A stretch of 64,000 bases of DNA from assembly GCA_035610835.1 (NCBI GenBank), contig CM069449.1, forward strand, positions 13,526,531 through 13,590,530, written 5' to 3'. The notes below the pieces were generated by a model. The model did no database searches. It was not told where the DNA came from and saw only the letters and a program-made list of their open reading frames with translations. Positions 21,804-34,260 of the stretch are shown here, in pieces (the stretch's first letter is position 1; each line of letters begins with the position of its first letter). Both the position numbers and the translations under genes were made by a program. The stretch is from Ophiura sarsii. Lineage: Eukaryota > Echinodermata > Ophiuroidea > Amphilepidida > Ophiuridae.

Positions 21804-22210
21804 AAAGTCTATTTTGGCGCTGAATTCTCTAGTACAACTTAGGTAGTACAGTCATGTCCCACTTCATCATGTTGTGGTCACTTTTGCAATATGTGCTTGC
21901 TTGACGTGTAGGCCACTTCATCGACCATATCTAGATTTGATGTAATAACCAAATCGAGGAAGGAATTCAGTCTAGTTGACTTAGTCACGTGTTAGGATCA
22001 TTAGGACCAGCAGGATTACATCAAGGAAGGCTCCGGCTCTTCCTGATCCTGCATCCAAGTTCCATAGTCTCCCAGTTGATGTCTGGAGTTGAAAACTCCT
22101 ATGATCATAGCATATTTTCGCTCATATACATTCCCTAGGTATAAAGAACATGGTTGAGACTGTCTTTCTTGGTGTTATTGGGGTTTCTGTAGGTACATGA
22201 CGTATGTATG
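21804..22210 (-). pseudogene. LINE endonuclease remnant
   Basis: Remains of the APE-type endonuclease: YRNPNNTKK, then GVFNS in place of GDFN, then PDINWETMEL, SFLDLVITSNLDMVDEV and CKSDHNMMKWDMTVL. The conserved SDH is kept, while the GDFN aspartate has been lost to Val in one frame. Several phase changes are needed to read through it. It belongs to the LINE at 19720-22760. Confidence 0.8.
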
Positions 22211-22789
22211 CAACTCTTAGTAGCGGGTCCACCTTCGTCGTATTTCAATAAAGCAGGGTCCTCTTGGAGTTGTACTTAGATACTATCTTTTTACAGCAGC
22301 AGTATTTCACCACGAGCTTTGGTAATTAAAGATTTGAACCTCTGCATTGGATATGTCACTGGTTAGCCATGTTTCTACTCTTCCGACAATATCTGGTGTT
22401 TCCAGATCATTGTAAAAACATTCTAAAAGATCTCTGTTGCTACCTAGACTTGGTGCATATCAGTTTCCTTCGCACACCTGCTTGTGTAGAACAATGATGT
22501 GAGGTAGAAGTATTTTTGCATTTCTTGCCCGAGTCATTTGGATAAACAAATATCGTTGAATCCATTCTTGTGACTGCTGGCTCATGCTGCTTCTTGTCTT
22601 GACTTTGTCTGCTGGAAGGTTCTCTTTCTTTCGAGTTTAGTGAATTGATTCAGACCATCTAGCATATAGTTGTGTACGTCTGTGATCACACTTTCCAGTG
22701 ACTTTCCTTCAACATGTTCAAAGGGTTTTGTGTAGGCAAATAACTTGAATTCTGATGCTTATCGGTGTATGGTGCACATCAGTAACCAG

Positions 22790-23300
22790 TCAAGTGCACA
22801 GCAAGGTCGCGAAGAAAGGTCAAACTTACGCGCGGTGTTATAGTGCAGCCACATTTATTCATTCCACGGCGGAGCTACGGAGCTCACTGCTCCTGCTACT
22901 AAAAAGTAGGAGTATATACATGTAGACCGGTGCAAGGCGGCGTACTTACGCCATCCTCCGTCCACATGGTCACTACTCGATCAGTTACGCGATCGCTACT
23001 CCACACCTAGACTAAATGCTTCAGTCGTCTAACGTCTAACACTGCACTGGTCATGCTTGTGCGGTGCTATGCTGAGTGGACAAGGACAACGCATGCGCAC
23101 AAAGATAATGAGGCCGACGTTAATGGGGCTGTTAATGAGACATTCTAACTCCAACCCGCCGCTACCCTTCTTTAAGACGCTCTTATACTCTCCCTATGTG
23201 AACATGCACGGACCTCAAATATGTAGTTCACCTGTAACTATCAGTGGCGGCGGATCAAGTTGCCCGTCAATTATACGAACATATTATCACTACAGCTATT
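22790..23300 (-). mobile_element. LTR-like segment, possible solo LTR
   Basis: On the minus strand the sequence has LTR-like order: a start such as TGTTCG (23281), a TATAAGAG box (about 23190), GATCCGCCGCC- and GC-rich leader-like DNA, AATAAA (about 22856) and an end of CTATAACA (22836). Edges are uncertain: TGTTAGACG at 23041 is an alternative start, and no 5-bp target duplication was found. No gag or pol sequence is visible, so if real it is a solo LTR. Confidence 0.3.
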
Positions 23301-23884
23301 TATAGAAGACGTACTTTCTTTCACATTTGACATAGTTGAGTTATTGATGGTTTGAAGTCCCTGGAGGTGGGGGTCGCAATGTTAGTACAAACATTGTAAG
23401 ACACATTGTTGTGTTCCTCTTCTAATAGGGTTCACGTGAGAGGTTAAGAGAGGTCAAATCATTCGAATATAGTCAAGAGGAACTTAATTACTCGTTGGCC
23501 TACATTGATGAGATCTTGGCACTTCCATGACTTCTGGTGAAAGGTCAACCTTGCGGTCAAATTTTAGGTAACCCGTCAATTTCATAATTCAGCCAAAATC
23601 GAATTGACAACGAGCATTCCCAAAATTATTAATCATGCATGACTGATATACAATCTTAACATTAATGCGGACGAAAATCACTCCTTGGCTCACTTACATT
23701 CTAATGGGACTGTCACTCAGGCTACTGGGGTTCGATTCCTGGAGCTGACCAGGGATTATATAATTATGGGATAGGTCACTCCTCAGACAACATTTCGCCT
23801 ACTAAAACCAAATTCACGCATGACATATTAAATTGTCCGATTAGGAGCGCTATTAAGTCGGTCTAGTAAACCTATTGTTATCAC
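23301..23884. other. No gene recognised
   Basis: A lone GGTTCGATTCC (B-box match) lies at 23727 without a credible A box or cloverleaf. Nothing else was supported. Confidence 0.4.
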
Positions 23885-24150
23885 TTACTACGAGAGGATT
23901 TCCTGGTAGTTTATTAAAATTCGGGGCGTGTACGACGGTACTTCTTGCTAACTGCATGGGTGAGTTTCCATTATGTTGCAAATTACATCCACGCTTAATG
24001 CGTTTAAACTACTCAATGGGTTGTTGCAATACTGCCGGTTGGTTGCACACGAGAATTATGTCATATAGAAACCACCTTTGATGGAAGGCGAATATTTAAA
24101 TTTGTTGCCGGTTTTTAGGGCAGCAATTTATAGCGCTGCTAAGCGGACCT
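23885..24150 (-). repeat. Partial copy of the 52.6-kb composite element
   Basis: The segment from ACGAGAGGATT to AATTTATAGCGCTGCTAAGC is the inverted match of about 52569-52812, sharing CATTATGTTGCAAATTACAT, CACGAGAATTATGTCATATA and GGAAGGCGAATATTTAAATT. It lacks the inner palindromes of the other copy. Confidence 0.75.
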
Positions 24151-24730
24151 TGTAGCGTAATGCGGGTGAAGGTTTTATAGGGGGCGCACTATCATGGTCG
24201 TAGCAAACCAGACGACATGAGACATGATGGTTTTTATCGGCTCAAAACATGATTTGTGGCACAGAAATATTACATCAATGGTAAAAAAGCTGATTGTGAT
24301 TTAGAGTAGAACTGATTTGCTTTGATGATGGCGGAATTTAGTTCTTTTATGACACGAAACATCCAGAATTGGATATTTGAAATTAATTTACGTAGAACAA
24401 AGTACGAATTTTAAATTGTGGATGGCTTCGTCTGGCAGTGACAGAGGAGGGGCGTGGCGTTATTTGCATTTTATGAATATTGTAATCAGATCAGTTGGGA
24501 AGGACGACGGATCGCGACGATCACATCGTGTAAGCGTGTAAGGTCATGAATAGTCATGACTGAATATTCATTCACAACGAATGATTGACAGTTTACGCTG
24601 TAACTTTCGGGTGAAGGACTGATAGAGTGCGCTATACTGAACCAAATCTACCCACCCACCAACCAACCAACCAGCCAAATAAGGCTATATTAAAAAAAAT
24701 CATTTGTCTCAAAGCTCCCGCGCGCGTTGG
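24151..24730. other. No gene recognised
   Basis: A CCAACCAACCAACC tract lies at 24655-24675. No coding or repeat structure was otherwise seen. Confidence 0.4.
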
Positions 24731-25157
24731 TTAAGGGGGCTGTCAAGTGTCGTTGTATGAATTTGTCAAGCACTGTAACTTTCAAACTATTTATGTGTTG
24801 TACATAAAAGTATACACTTTTTTGAATGAAATAAGTCGGGGAATCCATTTTTCAGTATTTGGTTCAGTCATCAAAGGCAAACAAAAAATACGTGTCCTAG
24901 ATAATTGAATTAAGATGCTTTCTGTAAAATTTTAGAATTTTTTACCTAAACATTATTTTGTTAGGTTGTTTGTAAAATTTAGGCAAAAAAGAGGCATTTT
25001 TGGGCAAAAATATAAAAATCACGATTTTTGATACGAAAAATGGATTCCCCGACTTATTTCATTCAAAAAAGTGTATACTTTTATGTACAACACATAAATA
25101 GTTTGAAAGTTACAGTGCTTGACAAATTCATACAACGACACTTGACAGCCCCCTTAA
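24731..25157. mobile_element. MITE with 123-bp near-perfect TIRs and TTAA ends
   Basis: The first 123 bases (24731-24854), starting TTAAGGGGGCTGTCAAGTGT, are repeated inverted at 25034-25157 with no difference that I could see. TTAA at both tips suggests the TTAA target used by piggyBac-like transposases. The inner 180 bases are AT-rich and non-coding. A diverged relative of the right arm lies at 35028-35150. Confidence 0.9.
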
Positions 25158-26585
25158 TTGATGCGCGTTAGATATAGAAGAAGAAAATATATATATATAT
25201 ATATATATTTTTTCAAACAAAAATAAAACATCCCAAAGTTTCACCTATTTTTCAGATTTTCATTGATCACATCATTTTAAATACAAAAGGTCACTTTAAC
25301 AAGGATTTCAATATTTTATATTAACATTTTATTTAAAAAGAAAATTATTTAAAAAAACCTGCATTCCGCATTAGGTTTTGAAAAACTGAAGAGCTTTGAG
25401 ACGAAAGAATTTTTAATATAGCCTAACCTATTTAAATAAACAGACATTACATAATATCAGGGTGGAGAATTCCCCCTCAAATTGGTTTAAAAGAAAGGTA
25501 CATGATGTAGGAACTCTGAAATGCTTATCAATATAGGAAAAGGGTTGAAGTAGTGGCTCTCTTATAGACATTGGGTGACGCTATATGTTCATAGGGGTGG
25601 ATTCCCCTTCTCTGGCATTGGGGAGGGACGGGGAGAATTTTGAAGACACCAATGTAGCATTTAAATATTCTCCTTCCTTGTTATCATCTTCTCATTACTC
25701 TGTAACTGCTTGCTTTACGTATTGGGGAAGGGGGCGTTATTCAAAAACGAAAATACAAAAAAAATGGTACATTTTTACACAAAGGACCCTTTTCAGACTT
25801 GGGGGGGGGGCACCATTTCAGTACATCTATTCACACCATGCCAAGAAATCTTGGTATGAGGCAGCAGTAGTTCAGCGAGTGTGTTATATCAGTGACAGGT
25901 ACCATGGTTACTGGTAATAGTCTGTACCCTAATATCAGAGACTATTACACTGTAAAACCACTTAATTTCGCTAGCAATTTAATTTCGCTAGGAGATCCAA
26001 TTCGCTAAATTAAATTGCCACCAGTTATATTAATTATAATGGTTATATAAACTTAGTATATAAATATAGAAGATGGTACAAATTAGTGAAATTTAATTGC
26101 CACAAAAGGTTGACCAGATGCTAATTCACTAAATTATGTTTTCCTTGTAAAATTATAATTTGTGTTAGCTTGAATAAATAGAACTCGTATGAACGCCAAT
26201 GCAATAAAACATGTGCGACACTGACCATGAACTGACCCTCTATAATGGATATGATGACAGGATATTTACCACTACAATTGTTGCGTTATTTTGTATCGAG
26301 TTATAATAAAAGCTGCTTGACAAGTAGATTGTACTTGAGTTACCGAGCTTGTATTTGCTGACTGGTCACTGATGCAGTGATTATTTTCACAAATATATTC
26401 TGTTTTATGCCTCTTATTTCATTGAATAGTTTGATCAATCGTTTGATTACTTTTCGCCCAAAAATAAAAAGGTTAATATCCTAAACATCATATTAACTAT
26501 AACTCCAACTATACATTCAACTATATGTGTTTCCTTGCTCACCAGAATATAACTCTCAAATCTGCTGAAGAGTGGTTATGATTGG
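25158..26585. other. Non-coding stretch with decayed repeat words
   Basis: An (AT)n run lies at 25188-25208 and a G-run near 25800-25810. TTAATTTCGCTA words at 25965-25995 and the inverted TTAGTGAAATTTAATTGCCA at about 26085 hint at a decayed MITE. No gene is supported. Confidence 0.4.
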
Positions 26586-26589
26586 CTCA

Positions 26590-27180
26590 AACATATGGGC
26601 GGCCATTTGGGTCAAAAAGGTCTCAAATACAAATAAAGGTCTCAAACGTTCATAAAGGGGTGGTCAAATACAGATAATGGTGTCAAATGTTAATAAAGGG
26701 GTCAAACAGATAAAGGTGTCGAATGTTGATAAAGGTGTTAAATACAAATAATGATCTCAAATGTTGATTAAGTGGTCATACAGATAAAGGTCTCAAATGA
26801 TGATAAAGGGCTCAAATACACGTTAAGATGTCAAATGTTGATCAAGGGGTCAACTATAAATTAAGGTCTCACATGTCAAAAAATGCTGTCATATACACAT
26901 AAAGGCTCAAATATTGATAAAGGTCTCAAAATCAGATAAAGACGTGAAAAGCGCATTAAGATCTCAAATACAGAGAAAGGTGTCAAAACACGAAAAAGGT
27001 TAAAACACAATAAGGTGTCAAAACACGTCAAAAGCACTAAAATGTAACTTACAAACACCATAAGGCGTGAAAAGACGACATTGAGACCTTTTTGACCCTT
27101 TTGGCGGGCCATAATACTTTTATGACCGCTTCTGCGCCGACAGGATCAAAAAGGTCTCAAAACTCGCTAAGATGTCAAAA
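26590..27180. repeat. Degenerate minisatellite, unit about 18-20 bp
   Basis: Words of the form GTCAAATGTTGATAAAGG and GTCTCAAATACAAATAAAGG recur about 25 times with drift in length. Units alternate between CAAATAC and CAAATGTT versions, suggesting an older unit of about 38 bp. The array is too diverged for recent expansion. Confidence 0.75.
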
Positions 27181-28266
27181 CTCCGTAAAGAGCAAAACCG
27201 CCCATACAAACAGACTTCGACCCAGAGCAGGCTCAGGAATGATCCCACAATAAATTGCAAGCCAACAAAACACGCCAAAACACAAGTTCTTCCACATATT
27301 TTTGAACGCATGATACTGGGTGTCAATCTATAACACAGCACATATCCATTTTGTGGGTCTCCAATTGCCTTACTTTTCCGGAAAAGGGGTTGGGACTGAA
27401 AAAATAGAAGGTTGTAACAAAGAAATCACTACATAACACTTGCCGCTATCTATGCGGAGCAAATTTTACCAGATTTAGGCTAACGAATCCAATATACTCG
27501 TGACACTGTGTTCACACGTCGTATAATATCGAACAGTTCGAGTTCTACGTCCAATGTAAATTCTACAGCAGAGTGCAAAAGTCAGGTCAGTACGGGAAAA
27601 TAAAATGGGTCACTATCAATCATTTACAAAACGCTGTATAAAGATAACCGAGGCAATCGTTGCACTTGCCATTTTTGAACCCCAGATTACCCTTACAACG
27701 CATCCTGCAATCGAAAATATCTTTACTAGGATTAAGTAACAATAATGTTCTTAGCTGTTAACCTAACACCTTCATATAGTCCTATCTTCTGCTCCTGCAA
27801 TTAAGTAGACTAAATCCTTCCTATCTTCCATCGATTTGGTGGGCCATTTTTAAAGATGGCGGTCATATAGAGTATACGTGCGGACCGGTCTATCCTTCAA
27901 GCAGACGACACTTGTTGTCGTAAGTGATTTGTATCCGCGTTTGTATTTATTCACTTTCACTTAAACCCCGCGCGTGGTTGAAATTACGCTTATCCTTCCG
28001 CAACGGAAAAATAGTGCATCCCCTGGGACCGCTTAAAATGGCGAAGTGGTCGCGTGACCCGAGCGCGTACAAATTAGACCGTTCCACAGAGGAAGGAAAA
28101 CAATCTACTTTGTGTGGGTGGCATTCAGACATTGGTGAAACCTTTTACGTTATTTATGGGGAGAAAATTGCATAGACATTTATTTTTTTGCTTTTCTCTG
28201 AAATATACTTGTGAATGTCATGACAAGATTATGAACAGAATAGTATACCTAATACAAAGGGTAGTC
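27181..28266. other. Non-coding stretch
   Basis: It includes the YY1-like palindrome at 27843-27860. The plus frame at 27924-28175 has no recognisable domain and is not called. Confidence 0.4.
27843..27860. promoter_or_regulatory. Palindrome of two YY1-like cores
   Basis: GCCATTTTTAAAGATGGC, followed by GGTCATATAGAG. The flank resembles that of the copy at 14885. Confidence 0.4.
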
Positions 28267-28523
28267 TAAGGGGTCGTCCAAAATTATCGCCATTTTCACT
28301 TACGTACAGAGCGTACGTAACTTTTTACCCCCCCTCCCCCCCTCGAGTTACGTACGCAATAAATGGCGAAATTTTATTTTATTTTGTACTTTAAAAAAAA
28401 AATCCCGCCTCTCAAGATCGCCATTTAAGTTACGTACGGTTGGGGTATATTTCGACCCCCTCCCCCCCTCTTACGTACGCTTTGTACGTAACTGAAAATG
28501 GCGAAAATTATGGACGACCCCTA
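28267..28523. mobile_element. MITE with TAAGGGGTCGTCC ends
   Basis: TAAGGGGTCGTCCAAAATTA at 28267 is inverted at 28523 (ending TGGACGACCCCTA) with TIRs of about 50 bp. TTACGTACG occurs several times inside in both orientations, beside CCCCCC runs. It is non-coding. Confidence 0.85.
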
Positions 28524-29845
28524 AATTGCTACGCTAATACTAATAGTTTAGTCCTGAAGAAATCATGGCTATAAATCAGAAAGCTCGACAGTAAACTCAT
28601 TGAACTCATCATTTTTCAATTCATTCATATGGCTATGAAAACGCATCTTATAAAATTGTCCAACCGTTACGACTATGAAAAAATAACACTAGAACATATT
28701 AATATTGAGTCAGGCAGGCCCTATGTCGCAAAGGGGAACCCGGGGGTTCGTATAAAATAATATAGAAATACTGTCCTACTTAACGGGATTACGAAAATAT
28801 ATCGTTTATTATAAATGTTGCGCTTGGTCGATGAGATATAGGGTTACTTCAGGTCAAAGGTCAAATGAGGTCAAATTCTAAACACATCTGAATAAGACAA
28901 ATGTTATTTCAAATTTTGCCATCAATGAGGACATTCTAAGATATATATAAATTGAAGTATAATTGTGACTTTTATTTTTGAGAGAAATGCATATGGTCCC
29001 GATTTTACTACACTATATTTAACAATACTAACTGTTAGGAAGGGCGTGGAGTTGGGGCGGGTATGGTCGGGGTGGGGTGGGGTGGTGGTTGGAGTGGTAG
29101 TCGCTTTGAACCAAGGTTAGGAAGAACATACAGTTTAAAATGTCAAATGGGTTTCCAAAAATATGTCTTCGAGCGTACATGCATAAACTACCCGGCACTA
29201 GAGATAAAAAATAACTAGTTGTTTGGTAGCATTTATGGAAAAAAGGATCAATGGTGTTCTTTATTGTTGCCATTTAAACTGTGTTATTTTCGAGACTTTT
29301 CCCCTGTGAATATTGGGATTTCTATATAAAAATTCGTGAATAATTATGTTGATTGTTATTCCCTGTTTAGTATTCCCTCTATAATGTCCGCTATTAAATC
29401 CACAATAAGGGATCTCTTTATTTATTTTCCAAAGACTGCAAGCGCTGTAAATGTCACATTTTACAATTTTTGACTATTTTTTTCGCACGTCCCATATTGT
29501 ATCCAACATACATGTTTTGATAATTTTATCCGCTGTGACTTCTGAGTATCGTACTGCGGTTCTCTGTAAGAGTCCATTGTTGCCATGGAAACTCTATACT
29601 CAGGGTAAAGTTCCTGGTCGAATGTCGTCATTGTATCCAAAGTTTTGGTAACAAACACACAATCAAACATGTGGTCAACAGCACGGGAAAATATAGGGCA
29701 CATACATGACATAGACTCTTTCACAGACCTACCTTAATTAGGGTCAATAAAGTGGTAACATGTGCAGTACCAAGTGCAGTACTGCAGTCTGTAACATTTT
29801 GTTTAAATTATGGTTAAGGGTTGTTTAGCGCATGGGCAGACTACA
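28524..29845. other. Non-coding stretch
   Basis: It contains the AGGTCA cluster at 28851-28873. No gene is supported. Confidence 0.4.
28851..28873 (+). promoter_or_regulatory. Three AGGTCA half sites (DR1 plus DR4)
   Basis: AGGTCA, one A, AGGTCA, then AATG and a third AGGTCA. The first pair is a perfect DR1 of the kind bound by HNF4, RXR or PPAR-type receptors, and the second spacing is DR4. Binding is inferred from the motif. Similar but imperfect words at 470-640 raise the chance that this is repeat-derived. Confidence 0.4.
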
Positions 29846-30042
29846 CTTGGTGCGTGTGTAGTAGGAGACATAGTCCGCCTGAGCCATAGTCCGCCTGAGC
29901 CATAGTCCGCCCTGTACAGTTAAGGTTTGTATAGGGTACTCATCTCTTCACGCAACTCTAGTTTCACGCTTCATTCCGTGTATGTCTATGGGCGGACGAT
30001 GGCTCCAGGGGGACTAAGACTCCTACTACACCTACCTGTATG
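29846..30042. mobile_element. Inverted-repeat element with CATAGTCCGCC words
   Basis: GTGTAGTAGGAG at 29857 is inverted as CTCCTACTACAC at 30020-30031. Three AGTCCGCC words on the left answer GGGCGGAC and GGGGGACT on the right. Related words occur at 46278-46310. It is non-coding. Confidence 0.6.
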
Positions 30043-33000
30043 GGGAACTCATGTACGTAACTCTTCAACATACTTAAGTTCATTCATACAACAACAAATG
30101 AGTGAAGTAAATTGCTAACCTAGCTCAAGTTCTAAAGCTGCCATAATATAACCTAATCAATGAATTTCAATTAACCGATGCAATCACAGAAACTGATCTC
30201 TATAATATCATGCGCTTATTTTAATAATTAATTTATGTACAAATACTGAGAGAAAGTAAAACCTTAGCATATAATGTTCATTACATATTTACTACGTGTT
30301 CCAGTATGGGTTTTAACGAAATTCACACATAAGGCAGCACATGCACTTGTAAGCTCTTTCGGAAAGATTAGTATTAATACCACATAATTGAATAGAACCA
30401 ATTGCGTGAATAAGTGTAAAAATATGAGTAAGTTAACTCTGTTGAGCATTGACCTATTCTATAGTAGCGTACATATTGGGCTAATCCTACTGTCTTTTAA
30501 TGTATTCTGTTAATGTTCCTGCTTATTAATTGAGCTGTGTTACCAAGGAAACCAATTGATAAATTGTGCTACCCAGATGATTTGGCAACTCTGATTGTGT
30601 CTATCGTTGCGGCATTAATATGGTCATCGTACAGTTATTTGCGTGGACAGGAACTTTTACATTTTCATATCGAACTATTTTTGTCTGAAATCGATCAACA
30701 ATAATGATCACTACATTGGTATGAGGTAAGTAAAATTGGTTGCACTTTGGAGTAAATCGTGATGGATACATGTAGGAACCTTTAGAGTAACTATGTATAG
30801 GTCATCCAAGGTCATGTTTATGTTTCGACATCGAAAACACGCCAATTATATTTTGCCGCAGTTCGGAAGTATGTACGTATAATATTCAAGTATTGTAGTC
30901 ATTTCCATTGATTCTGTGCACGATGAGAGCGAGCGACAGTTCTTTTTTGCAAGTCACACACCATAGCTCGTCTCATCCATCAACACACTTCACTTTGCAT
31001 AGTTTATGCATACATAATTAGGAAATTGCCTGGGAACTGAAATTGAAAAAATAAATAAAATAAAAAGAAAGCTGTTACCATTTTTTTTGTATCATGCCCT
31101 TTAATGTTTAACCTAACATATCTCGTAAGCGTATGTCCGATTGAAATAAAGTTTTCAGTTCAAGAATCTTTAGACCAAGAGCTAAAAACGTATTTGATTT
31201 GAAAGGAAATCTCAATTTTTGACTCGGCAAATAGAGCTACCTTAGCTTTAAATATTGGTAGTAAGATCTTGTGCGGTGTTGCTTCCTCAGTCGCTTGAGA
31301 GGCATGCCAGTAACATCCTCTAATCTATCCGAGTCACATCAAGCTTTCAATAGGCTGTGGCACAAATGTTAAAGTTGCCATTGCAAAGGTAGTATCGATG
31401 CGACCTGACACAGAGTAAAATGTTTGACGCAGTATATCAATGTTACTACAGTGTGATCTAAAAGCGCATGAATACTTTCGTACACCTACTTAATGGATTA
31501 CATATTTAATACCAACCAGTTTTACCAGTGTAATGCATATCCTACTTCTAATTCAACGCTGTCTATATATGTTTTACACAACATGACCCCAGTTTTGACA
31601 GCTCACAACCTAAATCGTGCACAGGCTAATTATAAACCTGCCATTCAGCAGTATCATACGTGCTACACATAATTAGGTGTTTCCAATACACGAAAGAAAA
31701 TTAACTAATAATTGAGTTGAAAAGTATGCGTTTTAATCATATTTTTACTATTTCATAGCAGGTTTTTGTACACTTCTCGAAGTGTATGATAGATAATTGA
31801 TTTGCCATCAGTGCATTCGTTCTTGATAATAATTACTCTCGTCCTTGCGTTCGTGCACCAACCCTCTCTCTCAAGGACGAGAGCGATTACCAAGCAACAT
31901 TGCACAGTGGCTCATCATAATTATATCTTTATCACATATTTCGACCAAAGGTCTCCACGCATGGTGCGCAGTTAAAGGTCATGTCGATGACGAGTTGACT
32001 AAAGGCAGCATGAAAGTTTGCGCTGCATTCAGCGCTCTGGTTTCTAGTTTTGAATACGATTTATTCCGTTCACAAAATAAACTATCAGGGTAAAAAGCGT
32101 CGGCAATAACCATGTGTCCTTTGATCTATATGCTGCTCAAAGGAACATTCAAAAATGTATGTGTGATGAAAATGATGCATGCCGGGCTCAGAAATCCTCT
32201 TCGGATGCTACACACACATCGCAGGCCTCATGAGTACCCTTACGTTAGTATATAAATGCATATTTACAGCGCTGATAGCCTATTTCCGTTTTAAGCCTAA
32301 CACGAGAATAGTCTGTGCCGTTCAAAAAAGCAAACAAGTTCAAAAATAACGTTATTGCTCCCATGGGACGCATGAACCCTAGTTCCATATTGTTTCAAGA
32401 CTGTTTTTAAAGTCCAGCGATACATTTGCAGTTTTGTACTTAGCACGCACCGCATAACTGCGGTGAATATTTATATTATAGTCTATTGGTTTATGAACAG
32501 TTGTGAATAATTAAGTGTTCCTGAGCATATGTTTTGTGATCGATGAGCTCGGGTACCGACCGGCTCCGCTAATCCCATAACTCTTAATGCATGGACGAAT
32601 GAAGGTTGTTTAGGAGACTGATCAAAGTCTGGAACCGACGGACACTTTCTGATCACCAAACACGAGAGGGTATCTGCCGAGACCGAACTTAGCTCATGAT
32701 TCGTATTGATCGCCGGCTTAAACCTAGAAACTCAACCCTGACGCAAGGATACCAGAATTGGCCAAAACTGATGTTCCGGCATTATATTGCATGCCCGCAA
32801 AGATATCTCAGCCTGAAAATGAGCCATATTGGTCTGATGGTATCGGAACTTTAAACGCACACTTTCGCGGTCAAAGACAGGTTTAACCCTTTGGTCCAAT
32901 CTTACTAGCCAGAACTTTTGGAAATATCTCAAGGTTGAGATTTCCCCATCTTAACTCTATTTCATCTGTCACAAAATGAACAGGTGAACTTGCCAAAGTA

Positions 33001-33078
33001 GACCTATGCCTTTAAGTTCCTGCGCGACACTGATGTGAAAAGGTATTTTTAAATGTTAGATCTGATAATAAATCCTCT
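30043..33078. other. No gene or repeat recognised (3 kb)
   Basis: This is the longest stretch in which I see nothing I can name. Its base composition is ordinary for the window and no open frame exceeds about 82 codons. It may be plain intron or intergenic DNA. Confidence 0.4.
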
Positions 33079-33399
33079 AAGGGACCGTTCATTATTTCTA
33101 CCGGAGGGGGGGCCGGTAGCTGGAAGAAAGCAACAACCAAAAAACACATGACCCCCCTTCCCAAGATACTAAAAAGTTATGACCCCCCCCCCCCCCCCCC
33201 TCTGGAATGTAGAAAAAAGTTATGACCCCCCCCCCTTTTTTTTTTGCACACACATCCCGGCTTACAAATACAATAAGCATACACAATTGAAGGGGTGGCT
33301 GCAATAAATTAGCACTTTAACTTAGCACTTTATTGCACCCACCCCTTCAATTATGAATACTAGCGGCGTACCCTCGCTACGCTCGGGTCCCCGCTAGAT

Positions 33400-33650
33400 G
33401 GTTCACATTAACTACCTCTGAAACCACATAAACCCCCTACAACACCCCCTAAACCAGGTTGATTTATAACCATATCCCTTCTAAAGGCATTATAAACCCC
33501 CTATAACCCCCCAATCAGAATCAGAATCAGGTCGATTTATAACCATGTCCCTCCTAAACCATTTACCGTGGCTACTTTATTAACCATGTATACCTCTCAA
33601 ACAGCATCAAGTTAACCCTCGGTACTTTTAAAACCACATAAACCCCATAC

Positions 33651-33681
<31 letters not shown>

Positions 33682-34260
33682 ACTGCAACTACACCAACCA
33701 GGTGGATTTAATTAATCATAACCCTCCTAACCATTTCCCGCGGCTACTTCATCCGCTAGATGGTTATGCCATATTACCTACCTCTGAAACCACATAAAAC
33801 CCCTACAACACCCCCAAACCAGGTTGATTTATAACCATATCCCTCCTAACGGCATTATAAACCCGCAACCCCCCACCCCCAATCAGGTTGATTTATAACC
33901 ATATCCCTCCTAAACCATTTACCGTAGCTACTTTATTAACCCCTATATAAAACCTCTCAAACCGCATCAAGTTAACCCTCGGTACATTTAAAACCACATA
34001 AACCCCTTACAATCGCCCCCACCTCCACTGCAACTACACCAACCAACCAACCATTTCCCACGGCTACTTCATCCCTATCCTAAAACATTTCCCGTGGTTT
34101 TCCCCCCTCCCATGCACACACCCAAACCAGTTTGATTTATAATCCCTTAGATTGTTGTTAGCTAGTAAAGAAATCAGGTTGCTTCATTAACCCCCGCAAA
34201 ACGCTAATTGTACCATTATAACCCTAGGCCTATCCTAAACCATTTCCCGTGGTTTTACAC
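33400..34260. repeat. Degenerate repeats with CCCTCCTAAACCATTT words
   Basis: GGTTGATTTATAACCATATC occurs about four times and ACCATTT(A/C)CCGTGGCTACT about five times, spaced irregularly at roughly 150-350 bases. C-runs up to about 30 lie between copies (33652-33681 and 34267-34290). Confidence 0.6.

Larger units (their letters stand above)
19720..22760 (-). mobile_element. Decayed CR1/L2-type LINE split by two MITEs
   Basis: On the minus strand, starting at 22760, the fragments appear in LINE order. Endonuclease words are TYRNPNNTKK (about 22190), PDINWETMEL (22086-22056), LDLVITSNLDMVDEV (about 21950) and SDHNMMKWDM (about 21880). Next comes TADALNDPLTSVFTEV (21390), typical of the linker before RT, and GIPPSLLKEVA (21220). 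RT words are QGSIL (20570) and KFADDMT (20497-20475), and the C-terminus is LEKVQRRATKLIPSLKHL (19871-19818). Many stops and frameshifts show it is dead. Two MITEs (20031-20265 and 20652-21003) were inserted later. Clade assignment within CR1/L2 relatives is by wording only. Confidence 0.88.

Noticed and set aside
23727..23737. Exact Pol III B-box word
   Set aside because: No A box at the right distance and no cloverleaf, so no tRNA or SINE is called.
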